Assembly: GCA_017744515.1 (NCBI GenBank)
Contig: JAGIBF010000076.1
Location: forward strand, 1-39,536
DNA length: 39,536 nucleotides
Direction of reading: 5' to 3'
DNA from: Niastella sp.
Lineage (GTDB): Bacteria > Bacteroidota > Bacteroidia > Chitinophagales > Chitinophagaceae
Below the pieces are notes generated by a model, which was not told the origin of the DNA, ran no database searches, and saw only the letters and a program-made list of their open reading frames with translations. The position numbers and the translations under genes were made by a program. Below, piece by piece: positions 32,513 to 39,536 of this stretch; positions within the stretch are counted from its first letter, which is position 1, and every line of letters starts with the position of its first letter.

Positions 32513-34672
32513 ATGCCATTATTGAAAAAAGTAGGTTGTTACCTGGCTTTAGTCATACTCGTTCCGAGGTTATATGCCCAGTCAGCCAACCCTTTGACCG
32601 TAATCATGAACAAGGTAAAGCTCGAAGTATCACTCGATGCCGCGGGTACGCCTTCGTATGCAGTACAGTACAACGGACAACAGGTAATACGCACCTCGAA
32701 GCTGGGCTTTGCCTTGACAGATGATAGTACCTTTTACAAAGACTTTGAGCTACTCAATACCAGTCGTCGTTCATTCAACCAAACCTGGCAACCGGTATGG
32801 GGCGAAGTAAACACCATTCGTGAACAGTACGAGGAGTTGACCATTAACCTGCGCCAGCGTAAAGCGCCTGGCCGGTTACTCAATATCGTATTCAGGGTAT
32901 TTGATGATGGGGTAGGCTTTCGCTATGAATTTCCTGTGCAGCCAAACCTGAAGTACTTTGTTGTAGCCAATGAACTTACGCAGTTCAACCTCACCGGCGA
33001 TCATAGAACGTTCTGGATACCTGGCGACTACGATACCAATGAATACCTCTACACCACATCACAGCTCAGTGAGATAGACAACACCCATATGGTGAAAACG
33101 TCTACCGACATTGCAGTGCGAACTGCTCCGGACCCGCAGTCTGTGCAAACACCTCTCATGATGAAAAGCACTGAAGGCTTGTACATCAACATCCATGAGG
33201 CGGCCTTGAGCAACTACCCGGCGATGCAATTGCATGTCGACAGAACAGGTTATGCTTTGACATCGAGCCTGGTGCCCGACGCCACAGGAAACAAAGCCTA
33301 CCTGCATGCACCTGGCAAAACACCGTGGCGGACAATTATCGTGAGCGATAAAGCAGTCGATATCCTCAACTCCAAAACGATATTGAACCTCAACGAACCT
33401 ACCAGCCTTACCAACACCTCTTGGATAAAACCGATGAAATTTGTTGGCGTGTGGTGGGAAATGCAGACCGGTAAAGCAACATGGAATTATTCCAACTTTC
33501 CTGACAGTGCAGACGCAGCCGGAGGACTGATACCCAATGGCACGCATGGCGCCAACACGGCCAACGTAAAAAGATATATAGACTTTGCAGCAAACAATGG
33601 TATCGATGCTGTCTTGGTAGAAGGGTGGAACAGAGGATGGGAAGATTGGTTTGGCAACTGGAAAGAAAACGTTTTCAACTTCACTACACCTTATCCCGAT
33701 TTTGATGTACGCGAAATAACCCGGTATGCTGCGTCCAAAGGAGTTACCATGATCATGCACAACGAGACCTCCGGATCGGCTACCGACTACGAACGGCAGC
33801 TGGACACAGCTTTCCGTTTCATGAACGGCTTTGGCTACACCTCCGTAAAAACAGGCTATGTAGGAAAGATCATTCCCCGCGGAGAGCACCACGATGGCCA
33901 GTGGATGGTAAACCATTACGAGCGCGTAGCACAGAAGGCCGCAGCACACCAGGTAACCATTGATGTGCATGAACCGATGCGCCCTACAGGTCAACACCGT
34001 ACCTGGCCCAACTGGATGGCCAGCGAAGCAGGCAGAGGCAATGAATACAACGCCTTCAGCATTGGCAGCCCACCGGAACATGAAACCATCCTGCCGTTTA
34101 CGCGGCTTATGGGAGGACCGATGGATTATACGCCCGGCATCTTTAAAATGAAAGGATATGCAGGCTATGCACCCGACAGGCAAATGCACTCGACACTGGC
34201 GAAACAACTGGCACTATACGTAACTATTTACAGCCCGGTACAAATGGCGGCCGACCTTCCTGAGAACTATGCAGCCAGGCCCGATGCATTCCAGTTTATC
34301 AAAGATGTGGCAGTAGATTGGGATGATACAAAGATCATCGAAGCAGAGCCCGGCGACTACATCACCATAGCACGTAAGGAAAAAGGAAAAACCAGCTGGT
34401 TTATTGGAGCCATTACCGACGAGAACAGTCGTACTGCAACAATTCCCTTAACCTTTTTGGACAAAGCCCAACAATACGTGGCTGTGATTTATGGAGACGC
34501 GCCGGATGCCGATTGGAAGAATAACCCGGAAGCCTACAAGATCGAATCGTTTCTGGTAAATAGCGCCACTACACTGAAGTTGAAACTGGCGCCCGGCGGC
34601 GGAGCAGCAGTACACCTTAAACCCGCCACCGCATCAGACCTGAAACAATATAAAAAGTATGTAGCGAAATAA
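32513..34672 (+). CDS. GH97 alpha-glucosidase-type glycoside hydrolase (SusB-like, inverting)
   Basis: A 719-residue exported protein (signal MPLLKKVGCYLALVILVPRL, then YAQ) with the GH97 N-terminal beta-sandwich, a central barrel (VGVWWEMQTGKATWNYSNF) and a C-terminal sandwich. Glu418 in HNETS, Glu487 in HEPMR, Glu505 in SEAG and Glu511 in GNEYN are spaced exactly like SusB Glu439, Glu508, Glu526 and Glu532, which act as base, base/calcium ligand, calcium ligand and acid. Retaining GH97 galactosidases use a different nucleophile, so this is the inverting alpha-glucosidase type. It should release glucose from oligosaccharides imported by SusCD. Last gene of the locus; a repeat lies 8 bases after the stop. 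Confidence 0.93.
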   Translation: MPLLKKVGCYLALVILVPRLYAQSANPLTVIMNKVKLEVSLDAAGTPSYAVQYNGQQVIRTSKLGFALTDDSTFYKDFELLNTSRRSFNQTWQPVWGEVNTIREQYEELTINLRQRKAPGRLLNIVFRVFDDGVGFRYEFPVQPNLKYFVVANELTQFNLTGDHRTFWIPGDYDTNEYLYTTSQLSEIDNTHMVKTSTDIAVRTAPDPQSVQTPLMMKSTEGLYINIHEAALSNYPAMQLHVDRTGYALTSSLVPDATGNKAYLHAPGKTPWRTIIVSDKAVDILNSKTILNLNEPTSLTNTSWIKPMKFVGVWWEMQTGKATWNYSNFPDSADAAGGLIPNGTHGANTANVKRYIDFAANNGIDAVLVEGWNRGWEDWFGNWKENVFNFTTPYPDFDVREITRYAASKGVTMIMHNETSGSATDYERQLDTAFRFMNGFGYTSVKTGYVGKIIPRGEHHDGQWMVNHYERVAQKAAAHQVTIDVHEPMRPTGQHRTWPNWMASEAGRGNEYNAFSIGSPPEHETILPFTRLMGGPMDYTPGIFKMKGYAGYAPDRQMHSTLAKQLALYVTIYSPVQMAADLPENYAARPDAFQFIKDVAVDWDDTKIIEAEPGDYITIARKEKGKTSWFIGAITDENSRTATIPLTFLDKAQQYVAVIYGDAPDADWKNNPEAYKIESFLVNSATTLKLKLAPGGGAAVHLKPATASDLKQYKKYVAK

Positions 34673-34680
34673 ACGGCCAA

Positions 34681-34721
34681 TGTCACCCTGAATTGCTGTC
34701 ACCCTGAGCCTGTCGAAGGGT
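34681..34721 (+). repeat. Dispersed hairpin repeat, copy C
   Basis: Partial unit TGTCACCCTGAATTGC (34681-34696) then full unit TGTCACCCTGAGCCTGTC...GAAGGGT (34697-34721). It differs from copy A by one loop base (CTTG to CCTG). It lies 8 bases behind the GH97 stop, at the end of the PUL operon. Confidence 0.7.
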
Positions 34722-34768
34722 CATTCAGTCGCCAGCGGCTGGCTTTGTTGATACTAAAAAGTTCTTTC

Positions 34769-34870
34769 AACCACAGAAGACGTGGAACTAAAAAGGAATA
34801 ATAATGTGTAAGCTTACACCGCCCGGACGTTTTTTCGTTCTTGTGGGCGCCTTCCACGTCCTCTGTGGTT
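34769..34870. repeat. 102-bp inverted-repeat element between convergent genes
   Basis: AACCACAGAAGACGTGGAA (34769-34787) and TTCCACGTCCTCTGTGGTT (34852-34870) are 19-base arms with one mismatch. Inside lies a 14-bp perfect palindrome GTGTAAG-CTTACAC (34806-34819). The whole ends 6 bases before the stop codon of the minus-strand gene. It could be a MITE-like element, a dispersed repeat or a bidirectional terminator. No transposase is nearby. Confidence 0.6.
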
Positions 34871-34876
34871 ACTTCT

Positions 34877-35833
34877 TTATTCATCACACCGCTTCTTGAT
34901 CACTGCCAGCAATCTTTCCTGAAAATCCGTCAGCAACCGGTTGCCCCAGAACGAACCATAACCGTTGATCTTGGTATCTAATTGATAAGAACACACCAAA
35001 GTAAGCTCTGTTTCTTTATCATTGATGGACTTCAATTCATACGAAGCATTCAGGAACTTGAAATGATTCCCTTTTAGAATATGCTGGTCAAAAATGGCAT
35101 TCCGGATAGAACCAGGTATTACTTCGATGCTGAAAGAAACTTTCCTGTTGCGCTCCCAGTTAATGACAGTTTCGCGGAAAGTTAGCCCACCTTCAAAATG
35201 CCCAATCCGTGTGGCACCCACAGTATCCTTGTCAAGTTCGGCAAATAAAGGTCTTGGAATGCCCGCATAATTAAAAAAACCTTTAGAATACTCTTCTTTC
35301 CCGATCTCCTTTACCCTGATCACGTTCTCCCACACTATTGCTGACGGGGCGTGTATCCGGACAGGTGTTCTGATCTCGTAAACTTTGGTAGGTGTAGGAA
35401 ACCGGTCCTCCAAAAGACCAGTGAGCAGCGGAATTAAAAACAGAGAATACATAATCCCGTTTTTCTTCCTGTGATGCAGGATGATCTCAGAAAGAATAAG
35501 TCCGCCAAGAGCCGCACCAATTAAAAAGGGAATGGAAATAATTATAATACAAATTAGATCCTCCAGGCCTGATATAAAGCAAAATAAAAAGAACAGAAAA
35601 ACAGTTAAAACTGGGCTGCCCAGACGGTACCTGTTAGATGAAAGCTGCTCTTTTGTGGCAAATACCAGGGGAGATATGCCAATCAAAACGGGTAATATCC
35701 AAACAAAAGTGATAGAAAATAGGCTGGTAAAAGAATGATCACTCTCCCAAATATCCCCGAGAAGTAGCCTGAATGCCAATCCATAAAGAGAGCCGATAAT
35801 AGTTCCTCCGTATCTACTGATAAAGGGTATCAT
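34877..35833 (-). CDS. Membrane protein with C-terminal SRPBCC (polyketide-cyclase-like) domain
   Basis: The 318-residue protein has about five hydrophobic helices in its first 140 residues (for example SLFSITFVWILPVLIGISPL and IPFLIGAALGGLILSEIIL). A soluble SRPBCC-like domain follows from about residue 150 (VYEIRTPVRIHAPSAIVWEN, VGATRIGHFEGGLTFRETVI, ASYELKSINDKETELTLVCS) and ends with a long amphipathic helix (NRLLTDFQERLLAVIKKRCD). Such domains bind hydrophobic small molecules. I do not recognise a named family for the fusion. It is divergent from the AraC gene at 35898 with 64 bases between starts, and convergent with GH97. The function is unknown. Confidence 0.75.
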   Translation of the reverse strand: MIPFISRYGGTIIGSLYGLAFRLLLGDIWESDHSFTSLFSITFVWILPVLIGISPLVFATKEQLSSNRYRLGSPVLTVFLFFLFCFISGLEDLICIIIISIPFLIGAALGGLILSEIILHHRKKNGIMYSLFLIPLLTGLLEDRFPTPTKVYEIRTPVRIHAPSAIVWENVIRVKEIGKEEYSKGFFNYAGIPRPLFAELDKDTVGATRIGHFEGGLTFRETVINWERNRKVSFSIEVIPGSIRNAIFDQHILKGNHFKFLNASYELKSINDKETELTLVCSYQLDTKINGYGSFWGNRLLTDFQERLLAVIKKRCDE

Positions 35834-35897
35834 AAAGTATGGGTCGATAATAGAGCAGGAAGATAATAATACCCCCTGAAATAATTACCTTGCCGTT

Positions 35898-36758
35898 ATG
35901 AAACTATCGGTGAGTGACCCCAAAACAGGGGGAGATTTTTTCCTGATCAATGAGGAGCCCACATTTGACCGTCATTTTTTTACCCGCGACAAAGACAACA
36001 AGTACTTTAGCATAGTCTGGAACCGGGGAGAAAAACAAACGATCAACATAGATGGGGAGGACCACGATTTCATGCCCCGCACAGTGTTGCCCCTGATGTT
36101 CAATCAGTCATTTACGCTGGAAGATTCCACGGCTGTTACGGCCTGGCAATTCAACAGGGAATTTTATTGTATAGTCGATCATGATTCGGAAGTAAGCTGC
36201 GTCGGGTTCCTGTTTGCAGCAGGCGATCAATCTTTTGTCCCCCTTGATGAAGCCACCCACCAGAAAATGGAATGGCTGCTCAACCTGTTCATTGCAGAGT
36301 TTAAAACGAAAGACACCATCCAGCGTGAAATGTTAACAGTATTGTTAAAGCGACTAATCATAGACATCACTAAGCTGGCCAGGACCACCTATATACCTGA
36401 AGTAAAAGAACAGCCGGAACAGTTTGACATCGTGCGACAGTTCAATTTGCTGGTCGAATACAACTTTCGCAAAGAACATTCCGTGCAGTTCTATGCCGAT
36501 CAGTTGAATAAATCACCCAAAACACTCGCCAATATATTCCCAAAGTATAACCAAAAGCCACCCCTGCAAATTATCCAGCACAGGATCATACTGGAAGCCA
36601 AACGACTGTTGACCTACACCGAGAAAACAGTTAAAGAGGTTACCTACGAACTGGGATTTGAAGACCCTGCCTATTTTGCCACTTTCTTCAAACGCACCAC
36701 AGGCCAGTCACCGGTAGAATTCCGGAAAATGAAGCTGCCGGCCATGGAAGGGAAATAA
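35898..36758 (+). CDS. AraC-family regulator (paralogue 1)
   Basis: A 286-residue soluble regulator: an N-terminal cupin-like sensing region (about 1-120, with FNREFYCIVDHDSEVSCVGF), a helical linker, and a C-terminal AraC helix-turn-helix pair (about 180-280: VQFYADQLNKSPKTLANIFP, LLTYTEKTVKEVTYELGFED). It is clearly related to the regulator at 37716 (compare FYCVQIHDEEVACDGLLF, EAKRLLVYSTLSIKEIAYNL), indicating duplication. It lies 98 bases upstream of a secreted alpha/beta hydrolase on the same strand, with a 21-bp direct repeat in the gap that could be its site. The hydrolase may be its target. Confidence 0.88.
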   Translation: MKLSVSDPKTGGDFFLINEEPTFDRHFFTRDKDNKYFSIVWNRGEKQTINIDGEDHDFMPRTVLPLMFNQSFTLEDSTAVTAWQFNREFYCIVDHDSEVSCVGFLFAAGDQSFVPLDEATHQKMEWLLNLFIAEFKTKDTIQREMLTVLLKRLIIDITKLARTTYIPEVKEQPEQFDIVRQFNLLVEYNFRKEHSVQFYADQLNKSPKTLANIFPKYNQKPPLQIIQHRIILEAKRLLTYTEKTVKEVTYELGFEDPAYFATFFKRTTGQSPVEFRKMKLPAMEGK

Positions 36759-36766
36759 TTAAAGTA

Positions 36767-36815
36767 TTACGGGAAGTATGCCCATTCTTACGGGCAGCAT
36801 TTCGGCGCAACTTTG
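36767..36815 (+). promoter_or_regulatory. 21-bp-spaced direct repeat and -7-like element before the alpha/beta hydrolase
   Basis: TTACGGGAAGTAT (36767-36779) and TTACGGGCAGCAT (36788-36800) match at 11 of 13 bases and start 21 bases apart, two helical turns, as for AraC-type half-sites on one DNA face. They are followed by CAACTTTG (36808-36815), one base off TAnnTTTG. The ATG is at 36857. The site sits just where an activator would contact RNA polymerase. Confidence 0.55.
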
Positions 36816-36856
36816 TATTGTCAAAGCGAATAAATCAAAAAAACAATACAAGTAAA

Positions 36857-37615
36857 ATGAAAAAGTTAATCATCGCCGCAAGTTTCCTTTTAGCCCTTAT
36901 TAGTACAGGTAGTAACCTGCAAGCCCAACAAGCTAAAAACGTAGTATTAGTACACGGAGCCTTCGCAGACGGTTCCGGTTGGAAGAATCTGTACAACGTA
37001 CTTACTAAAAAAGGTTACAACGTAACCATCGTACAAAATCCACTTAGCTCACTGGAAGACGACGTAGCAGCCACCAATTTGGCACTCGACAAACAAGACG
37101 GCCCTACCATCCTGGTTGGACACTCATGGGGAGGAACAGTGATCACCGAAGCCGGTAACCACCCTAAAGTAGCTGCCCTGGTATATGTTGCCGCCGTTCA
37201 GCCGGATAATGGAGAAACTACCCTGCAATGGTTGCAAACAGCACCCCCTGCCCCTGAAAATGGCGTACTGCCCGTTGATGAAAAAGGGATTGTTTACTTC
37301 AGTAAAGAAAAATTCCATGCAGGCTTCGCCGGAGACCTTTCTAAAGCAGACGCCGATTTCATGTATGCTTCTCAAGGAGCGTTCCATGCCAAAGGTTTTT
37401 TAACACCGATCACCAACGCGGCCTGGAGAAATAAACCCTCCTTTGCAGTGATCGCTACAGAAGACAAAGCCATTGTACCCGAAATTCAACGCAACATGTA
37501 CAAGCGTTCCAATACAAAAAGCACAGAAGTAAAAGGCAGCCACGTAGTATTCATCTCCCAACCCGAAAAAGTAGCTGCCGTAATTATCGAAGCATCCAAA
37601 GCAACAGGAAAATAA
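36857..37615 (+). CDS. Secreted alpha/beta-hydrolase (esterase/EstC-like)
   Basis: A 252-residue protein with signal peptide MKKLIIAASFLLALISTGSN (then LQAQ), oxyanion region LVHGAFADGSGW (HG at 33-34), nucleophile elbow GHSWG with Ser90, probable Asp in VIATEDKAI and probable His in KGSHVVFISQPEKVA. This pattern is of the small alpha/beta hydrolases of the methyl-salicylate-esterase/hydroxynitrile-lyase-like group, which includes bacterial esterases. ATG 36857 is chosen over a TTG at 36818, as it starts the signal peptide. It lies between two AraC paralogues, and a strong terminator follows the gene, so it is a single-gene transcript, probably AraC-controlled. The substrate is unknown. Confidence 0.87.
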   Translation: MKKLIIAASFLLALISTGSNLQAQQAKNVVLVHGAFADGSGWKNLYNVLTKKGYNVTIVQNPLSSLEDDVAATNLALDKQDGPTILVGHSWGGTVITEAGNHPKVAALVYVAAVQPDNGETTLQWLQTAPPAPENGVLPVDEKGIVYFSKEKFHAGFAGDLSKADADFMYASQGAFHAKGFLTPITNAAWRNKPSFAVIATEDKAIVPEIQRNMYKRSNTKSTEVKGSHVVFISQPEKVAAVIIEASKATGK

Positions 37616-37636
37616 TCATCATCAATCAATAGACAC

Positions 37637-37665
37637 AAAACTCCGGCATAACCTGCCGGAGTTTT
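37637..37665 (+). terminator. Rho-independent terminator of the alpha/beta hydrolase gene
   Basis: AAAACTCCGGCA-TAACC-TGCCGGAGTTTT is a perfect 12-bp stem with a 5-base loop, 21 bases after the stop. The stem ends in TTTT and is followed by CTATTATTA. It is the clearest terminator in the window. Confidence 0.88.
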
Positions 37666-37676
37666 CTATTATTATG

Positions 37677-37684
37677 TAAGTTTG
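37677..37684 (+). promoter_or_regulatory. -7 element for the second AraC gene
   Basis: TAAGTTTG is an exact TAnnTTTG match 31 bases before the ATG at 37716 and 11 bases after the terminator stem. No -33 TTG is present at 17-23 bases, where the terminator stem lies, so an activator may be needed. Confidence 0.45.
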
Positions 37685-37715
37685 AACCCTGTTAAAGGCG
37701 TTAACGAATCAAAAC

Positions 37716-38573
37716 ATGGAAAGATACTTTGAGTCCAACTATAAGAAAATCGGCATGCTGCCGGTTAGCAAAGAGAACCAGGACGTGGTCAACGCCCCGC
37801 AGTACAAGCCATACATCAAGATCATCTATGCCCCTGCAGGCTATTCATTAACCGTCGATTTCAAGCACTACACCACTAAGAAAAGCAGCCTGTTCTTTGT
37901 ACACCCCAACCAATACATGCAGCTGGAACAGGCAGGCAAAGACCCCGGTTACTTCATTTGGTACAACCGCGACTTCTATTGCGTGCAGATACACGACGAA
38001 GAAGTGGCTTGCGACGGACTGCTCTTCAACAACATCTATGAAATGCCCATGACAGAGCTGCCGAAAGATGACGACCAGTTTACCAAGCTGGCCATGCAGC
38101 AGATCATAGAAGAACTGGCATCGCAGGAATCCTCGCGGGAAGAAATGGTGCGCACATACTTAAAACAGATCATCATCCGAACAACCCGGACCTGGAAGAA
38201 ACAACAATTAGGAGAGCTCAATGCAGCGCCCGCGCAGGACATGGAGTTTTTCAGAACATTCAGCCGGCTGGTGGAGATACATTTCAGGGAAAAGCACAGC
38301 GTTACCGACTATGCCGACCTGCTGGCCCTCGCACCTAAAACCCTCTCTAAAAAATTCAACCGCCTCAACCTAACCCAGCCCAACGATATCATCAAAGACC
38401 GCATCCTCCTGGAAGCAAAACGCCTCCTGGTCTATTCCACACTAAGTATCAAGGAGATCGCTTACAACCTCGGATACGACGACCCCGCTTATTTCAATCG
38501 CCTCTTTACCAATAAAACCGGCGCACCCCCGGCAACATTCCGGAAGCAATTTGTCCAAACCGAAGAAGTATAG
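37716..38573 (+). CDS. AraC-family regulator (paralogue 2)
   Basis: The 285-residue regulator shows the same layout as the one at 35898: sensing region with FIWYNRDFYCVQIHDEEVAC, helical linker and a C-terminal AraC double helix-turn-helix (about 185-280: VTDYADLLALAPKTLSKKFN and LLVYSTLSIKEIAYNLGYDD plus PAYFNRLFTNKTGAPPATFR). It lies upstream of the next secreted hydrolase (38704) by 130 bases. The layout regulator-hydrolase-regulator-hydrolase suggests each AraC controls the hydrolase downstream, or both share targets. It has its own -7 element just after a terminator. Confidence 0.88.
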   Translation: MERYFESNYKKIGMLPVSKENQDVVNAPQYKPYIKIIYAPAGYSLTVDFKHYTTKKSSLFFVHPNQYMQLEQAGKDPGYFIWYNRDFYCVQIHDEEVACDGLLFNNIYEMPMTELPKDDDQFTKLAMQQIIEELASQESSREEMVRTYLKQIIIRTTRTWKKQQLGELNAAPAQDMEFFRTFSRLVEIHFREKHSVTDYADLLALAPKTLSKKFNRLNLTQPNDIIKDRILLEAKRLLVYSTLSIKEIAYNLGYDDPAYFNRLFTNKTGAPPATFRKQFVQTEEV

Positions 38574-38587
38574 GAAATATCCCTAAA

Positions 38588-38602
38588 TTCCCCTCCGGGG
38601 AA
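38588..38602. terminator. Short G/C hairpin behind the second AraC gene
   Basis: TTCCCC-TCC-GGGGAA is a 6-bp stem with a 3-base loop, 14 bases after the stop. There is an A-run after it on the plus strand and no T-run, so it would be a weak terminator at best. Confidence 0.3.
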
Positions 38603-38637
38603 AAAAGTACAATTTCTGTCGCCCTTTTGCCATTTTT

Positions 38638-38663
38638 AGCGCCCCTTCGGCGCTGTAGCTTTG
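38638..38663 (+). promoter_or_regulatory. Hairpin/operator directly before an exact -7 element of the last hydrolase gene
   Basis: AGCGCC-CCTTC-GGCGCT (38638-38654) is followed after one base by TAGCTTTG (38656-38663), an exact TAnnTTTG match, 40 bases before the ATG at 38704. A TTG lies 26 bases upstream of the -7, slightly too far for the usual spacing. The dyad fills the spacer, where a regulator could bind. Confidence 0.45.
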
Positions 38664-38703
38664 TTGTATCAAAATCATCAAACAAAATAAAAAGCGATAC
38701 AAC

Positions 38704-39536
38704 ATGAAACGCATTACACTCACCCTGGCACTCTTTTTAACCTTATTACTCAATACAAAAAATTCAATCATGGCACAGACATCAAACATTAAAGCGGAAA
38801 ACGATCCCCGCATCTTCACACAAGTACGCGAGTTCCTGAAAGCATTGAACAACAGTGGTGGCACACCCATTGAAAAGTTGAGCCCCGCCGATGCACGCCA
38901 GGTATTGGTCGGCGCACAAAAATCAGTACAGGTAGATTATTCAGGTATTGAAGAAACAGAAAGACAAATTACCCAGGACGGACAAACAGTCAATATACAT
39001 ATTACAAAGCCGGTAGGCGCCAACGCCAACGCGCCGGTGTTTATCTTCATCCACGGCGGCGGCTGGGTGTTAGGTGATTATCCTACCCACAGAAGATTGG
39101 TGCGCGACCTGGTAGTAGAAAGTGGAGCAGTAGCAGTATTTCCCGATTATACTCCCTCACCCGAAGCCCGTTATCCTGTAGCCATTAACCAGATATACGC
39201 AGCAACCAAATGGGTCGCTGAACATGGAAACGAAATTGGTGTAAACGGTAAGAACCTTGCAGTAGTAGGTAACAGCGTAGGAGGTAACATGGCGGCCGTT
39301 ACAGCCCTGATGGCAAAAGACAAGAAAGGCCCACACATTAAACTTCAGGTGCTGCTGTGGCCGGTAACAGATGCCAACTTTGAAACAGGCTCTTACAATG
39401 AAATGGCCAACGATCGCTTCCTCACCAAAAACATGATGAAATGGTTCTGGGACAACTATACCACAGATCCCAAACAACGTAAAGAAATATATGCATCACC
39501 CCTGCAGGCTACATTGGACCAGTTGAAAGGATTGCC
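38704..39536 (+). CDS. Secreted alpha/beta-hydrolase (HSL-family esterase), C-terminus beyond window
   Basis: The frame runs open to the right edge (277 codons). The N-terminus MKRITLTLALFLTLLLNTKN followed by SIMAQ is a signal peptide. FIFIHGGGWVLGDYPTHRRL carries the oxyanion HGGG (117-120), and VVGNSVGGNMAA has the nucleophile elbow with Ser191 (GNSVG in place of the usual GDSAG). LLWPVTDANFETGSYN follows. The catalytic Asp/His region lies partly or wholly beyond the edge. This is the hormone-sensitive-lipase (bacterial esterase) family, acting on short-chain esters. It is downstream of the AraC at 37716 and distinct in family from the hydrolase at 36857. The substrate is unknown. Confidence 0.87.
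   Translation, partial: MKRITLTLALFLTLLLNTKNSIMAQTSNIKAENDPRIFTQVREFLKALNNSGGTPIEKLSPADARQVLVGAQKSVQVDYSGIEETERQITQDGQTVNIHITKPVGANANAPVFIFIHGGGWVLGDYPTHRRLVRDLVVESGAVAVFPDYTPSPEARYPVAINQIYAATKWVAEHGNEIGVNGKNLAVVGNSVGGNMAAVTALMAKDKKGPHIKLQVLLWPVTDANFETGSYNEMANDRFLTKNMMKWFWDNYTTDPKQRKEIYASPLQATLDQLKGL

Noticed and set aside
33059..34207. Long minus-strand open frame (382 codons) inside the GH97 gene
   Set aside because: It is antisense to a clearly recognised GH97 enzyme, is rich in Cys and His, and shows no domain.
34699..34887. Short minus-strand frame (62 codons) across the repeats after GH97
   Set aside because: It runs through the dispersed repeat and the inverted-repeat arms and overlaps the downstream gene end; no protein features.
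1..39536. CRISPR array, tRNA/rRNA genes, prophage, integrase or insertion sequence
   Set aside because: No regularly spaced direct repeats, cloverleaf-like segments, or transposase/integrase motifs were seen on reading both strands.

Overview
This 39.5-kb window looks like a chromosomal segment of a Bacteroidota bacterium, most likely Chitinophagaceae or a close relative. The support is an adjacent SusC/SusD pair, two more carboxypeptidase-regulatory-like outer-membrane beta-barrel proteins, AraC regulators with a membrane N-terminus, a TPR/membrane/HTH regulator of the DUF6377 type, several TAnnTTTG-like -7 elements, and few Shine-Dalgarno sequences. No tRNA, rRNA, CRISPR array, transposase, integrase or phage gene was seen. 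The window cuts a gene at each edge. No stretch longer than about 250 bases lacks a gene.

Left part (1-12.3 kb) is mostly minus strand. It holds a truncated outer-membrane barrel protein, a membrane AraC regulator divergent from a secreted esterase, an ABC ATPase without a permease, a secreted Gfo/Idh/MocA oxidoreductase, a TetR regulator with an SDR oxidoreductase, a class IV aminotransferase one base behind a DmpA-type (P1) aminopeptidase, and a large secreted M16 metallopeptidase. The TetR and SDR genes carry near-identical 16-bp operators, each set between -33 and -7 promoter elements, so the pair looks like an autoregulated two-gene regulon.

The middle (12.4-23.9 kb) has a lipid flavour: a patatin-like phospholipase with two membrane helices, a diacylglycerol-kinase-like lipid kinase divergent from an App1-type phosphatidate phosphatase (opposite reactions), and another outer-membrane barrel protein whose stop codon overlaps that of the phosphatase. 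A 40-residue membrane miniprotein, a DUF1415 protein, a DinB-fold protein, a nucleoid-associated NdpA/YejK-type protein and a secreted PHP-fold (CehA/McbA-like) metallohydrolase also lie here.

The right-centre (24-34.7 kb) is a compact polysaccharide-utilisation locus: DUF6377 regulator, SusC, SusD, a GH71-like enzyme and a GH97 enzyme. GH71 is the alpha-1,3-glucanase family and the GH97 carries the SusB-type inverting alpha-glucosidase glutamates. The inferred substrate is an alpha-1,3-containing glucan, such as fungal cell-wall glucan or mutan, taken to glucose.

The far right (34.9-39.5 kb) has a membrane SRPBCC protein, then two paralogous AraC regulators alternating with two secreted alpha/beta hydrolases. 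A 21-bp-spaced direct repeat lies before the first hydrolase. Three copies of a short hairpin repeat lie just behind stop codons at 21.7, 30.8 and 34.7 kb; one has a paired base change that keeps its stem. The clearest candidate for an undescribed system is the GH71/GH97 locus with its membrane regulator. The DGK/App1 pair and the TetR/SDR regulon come next.
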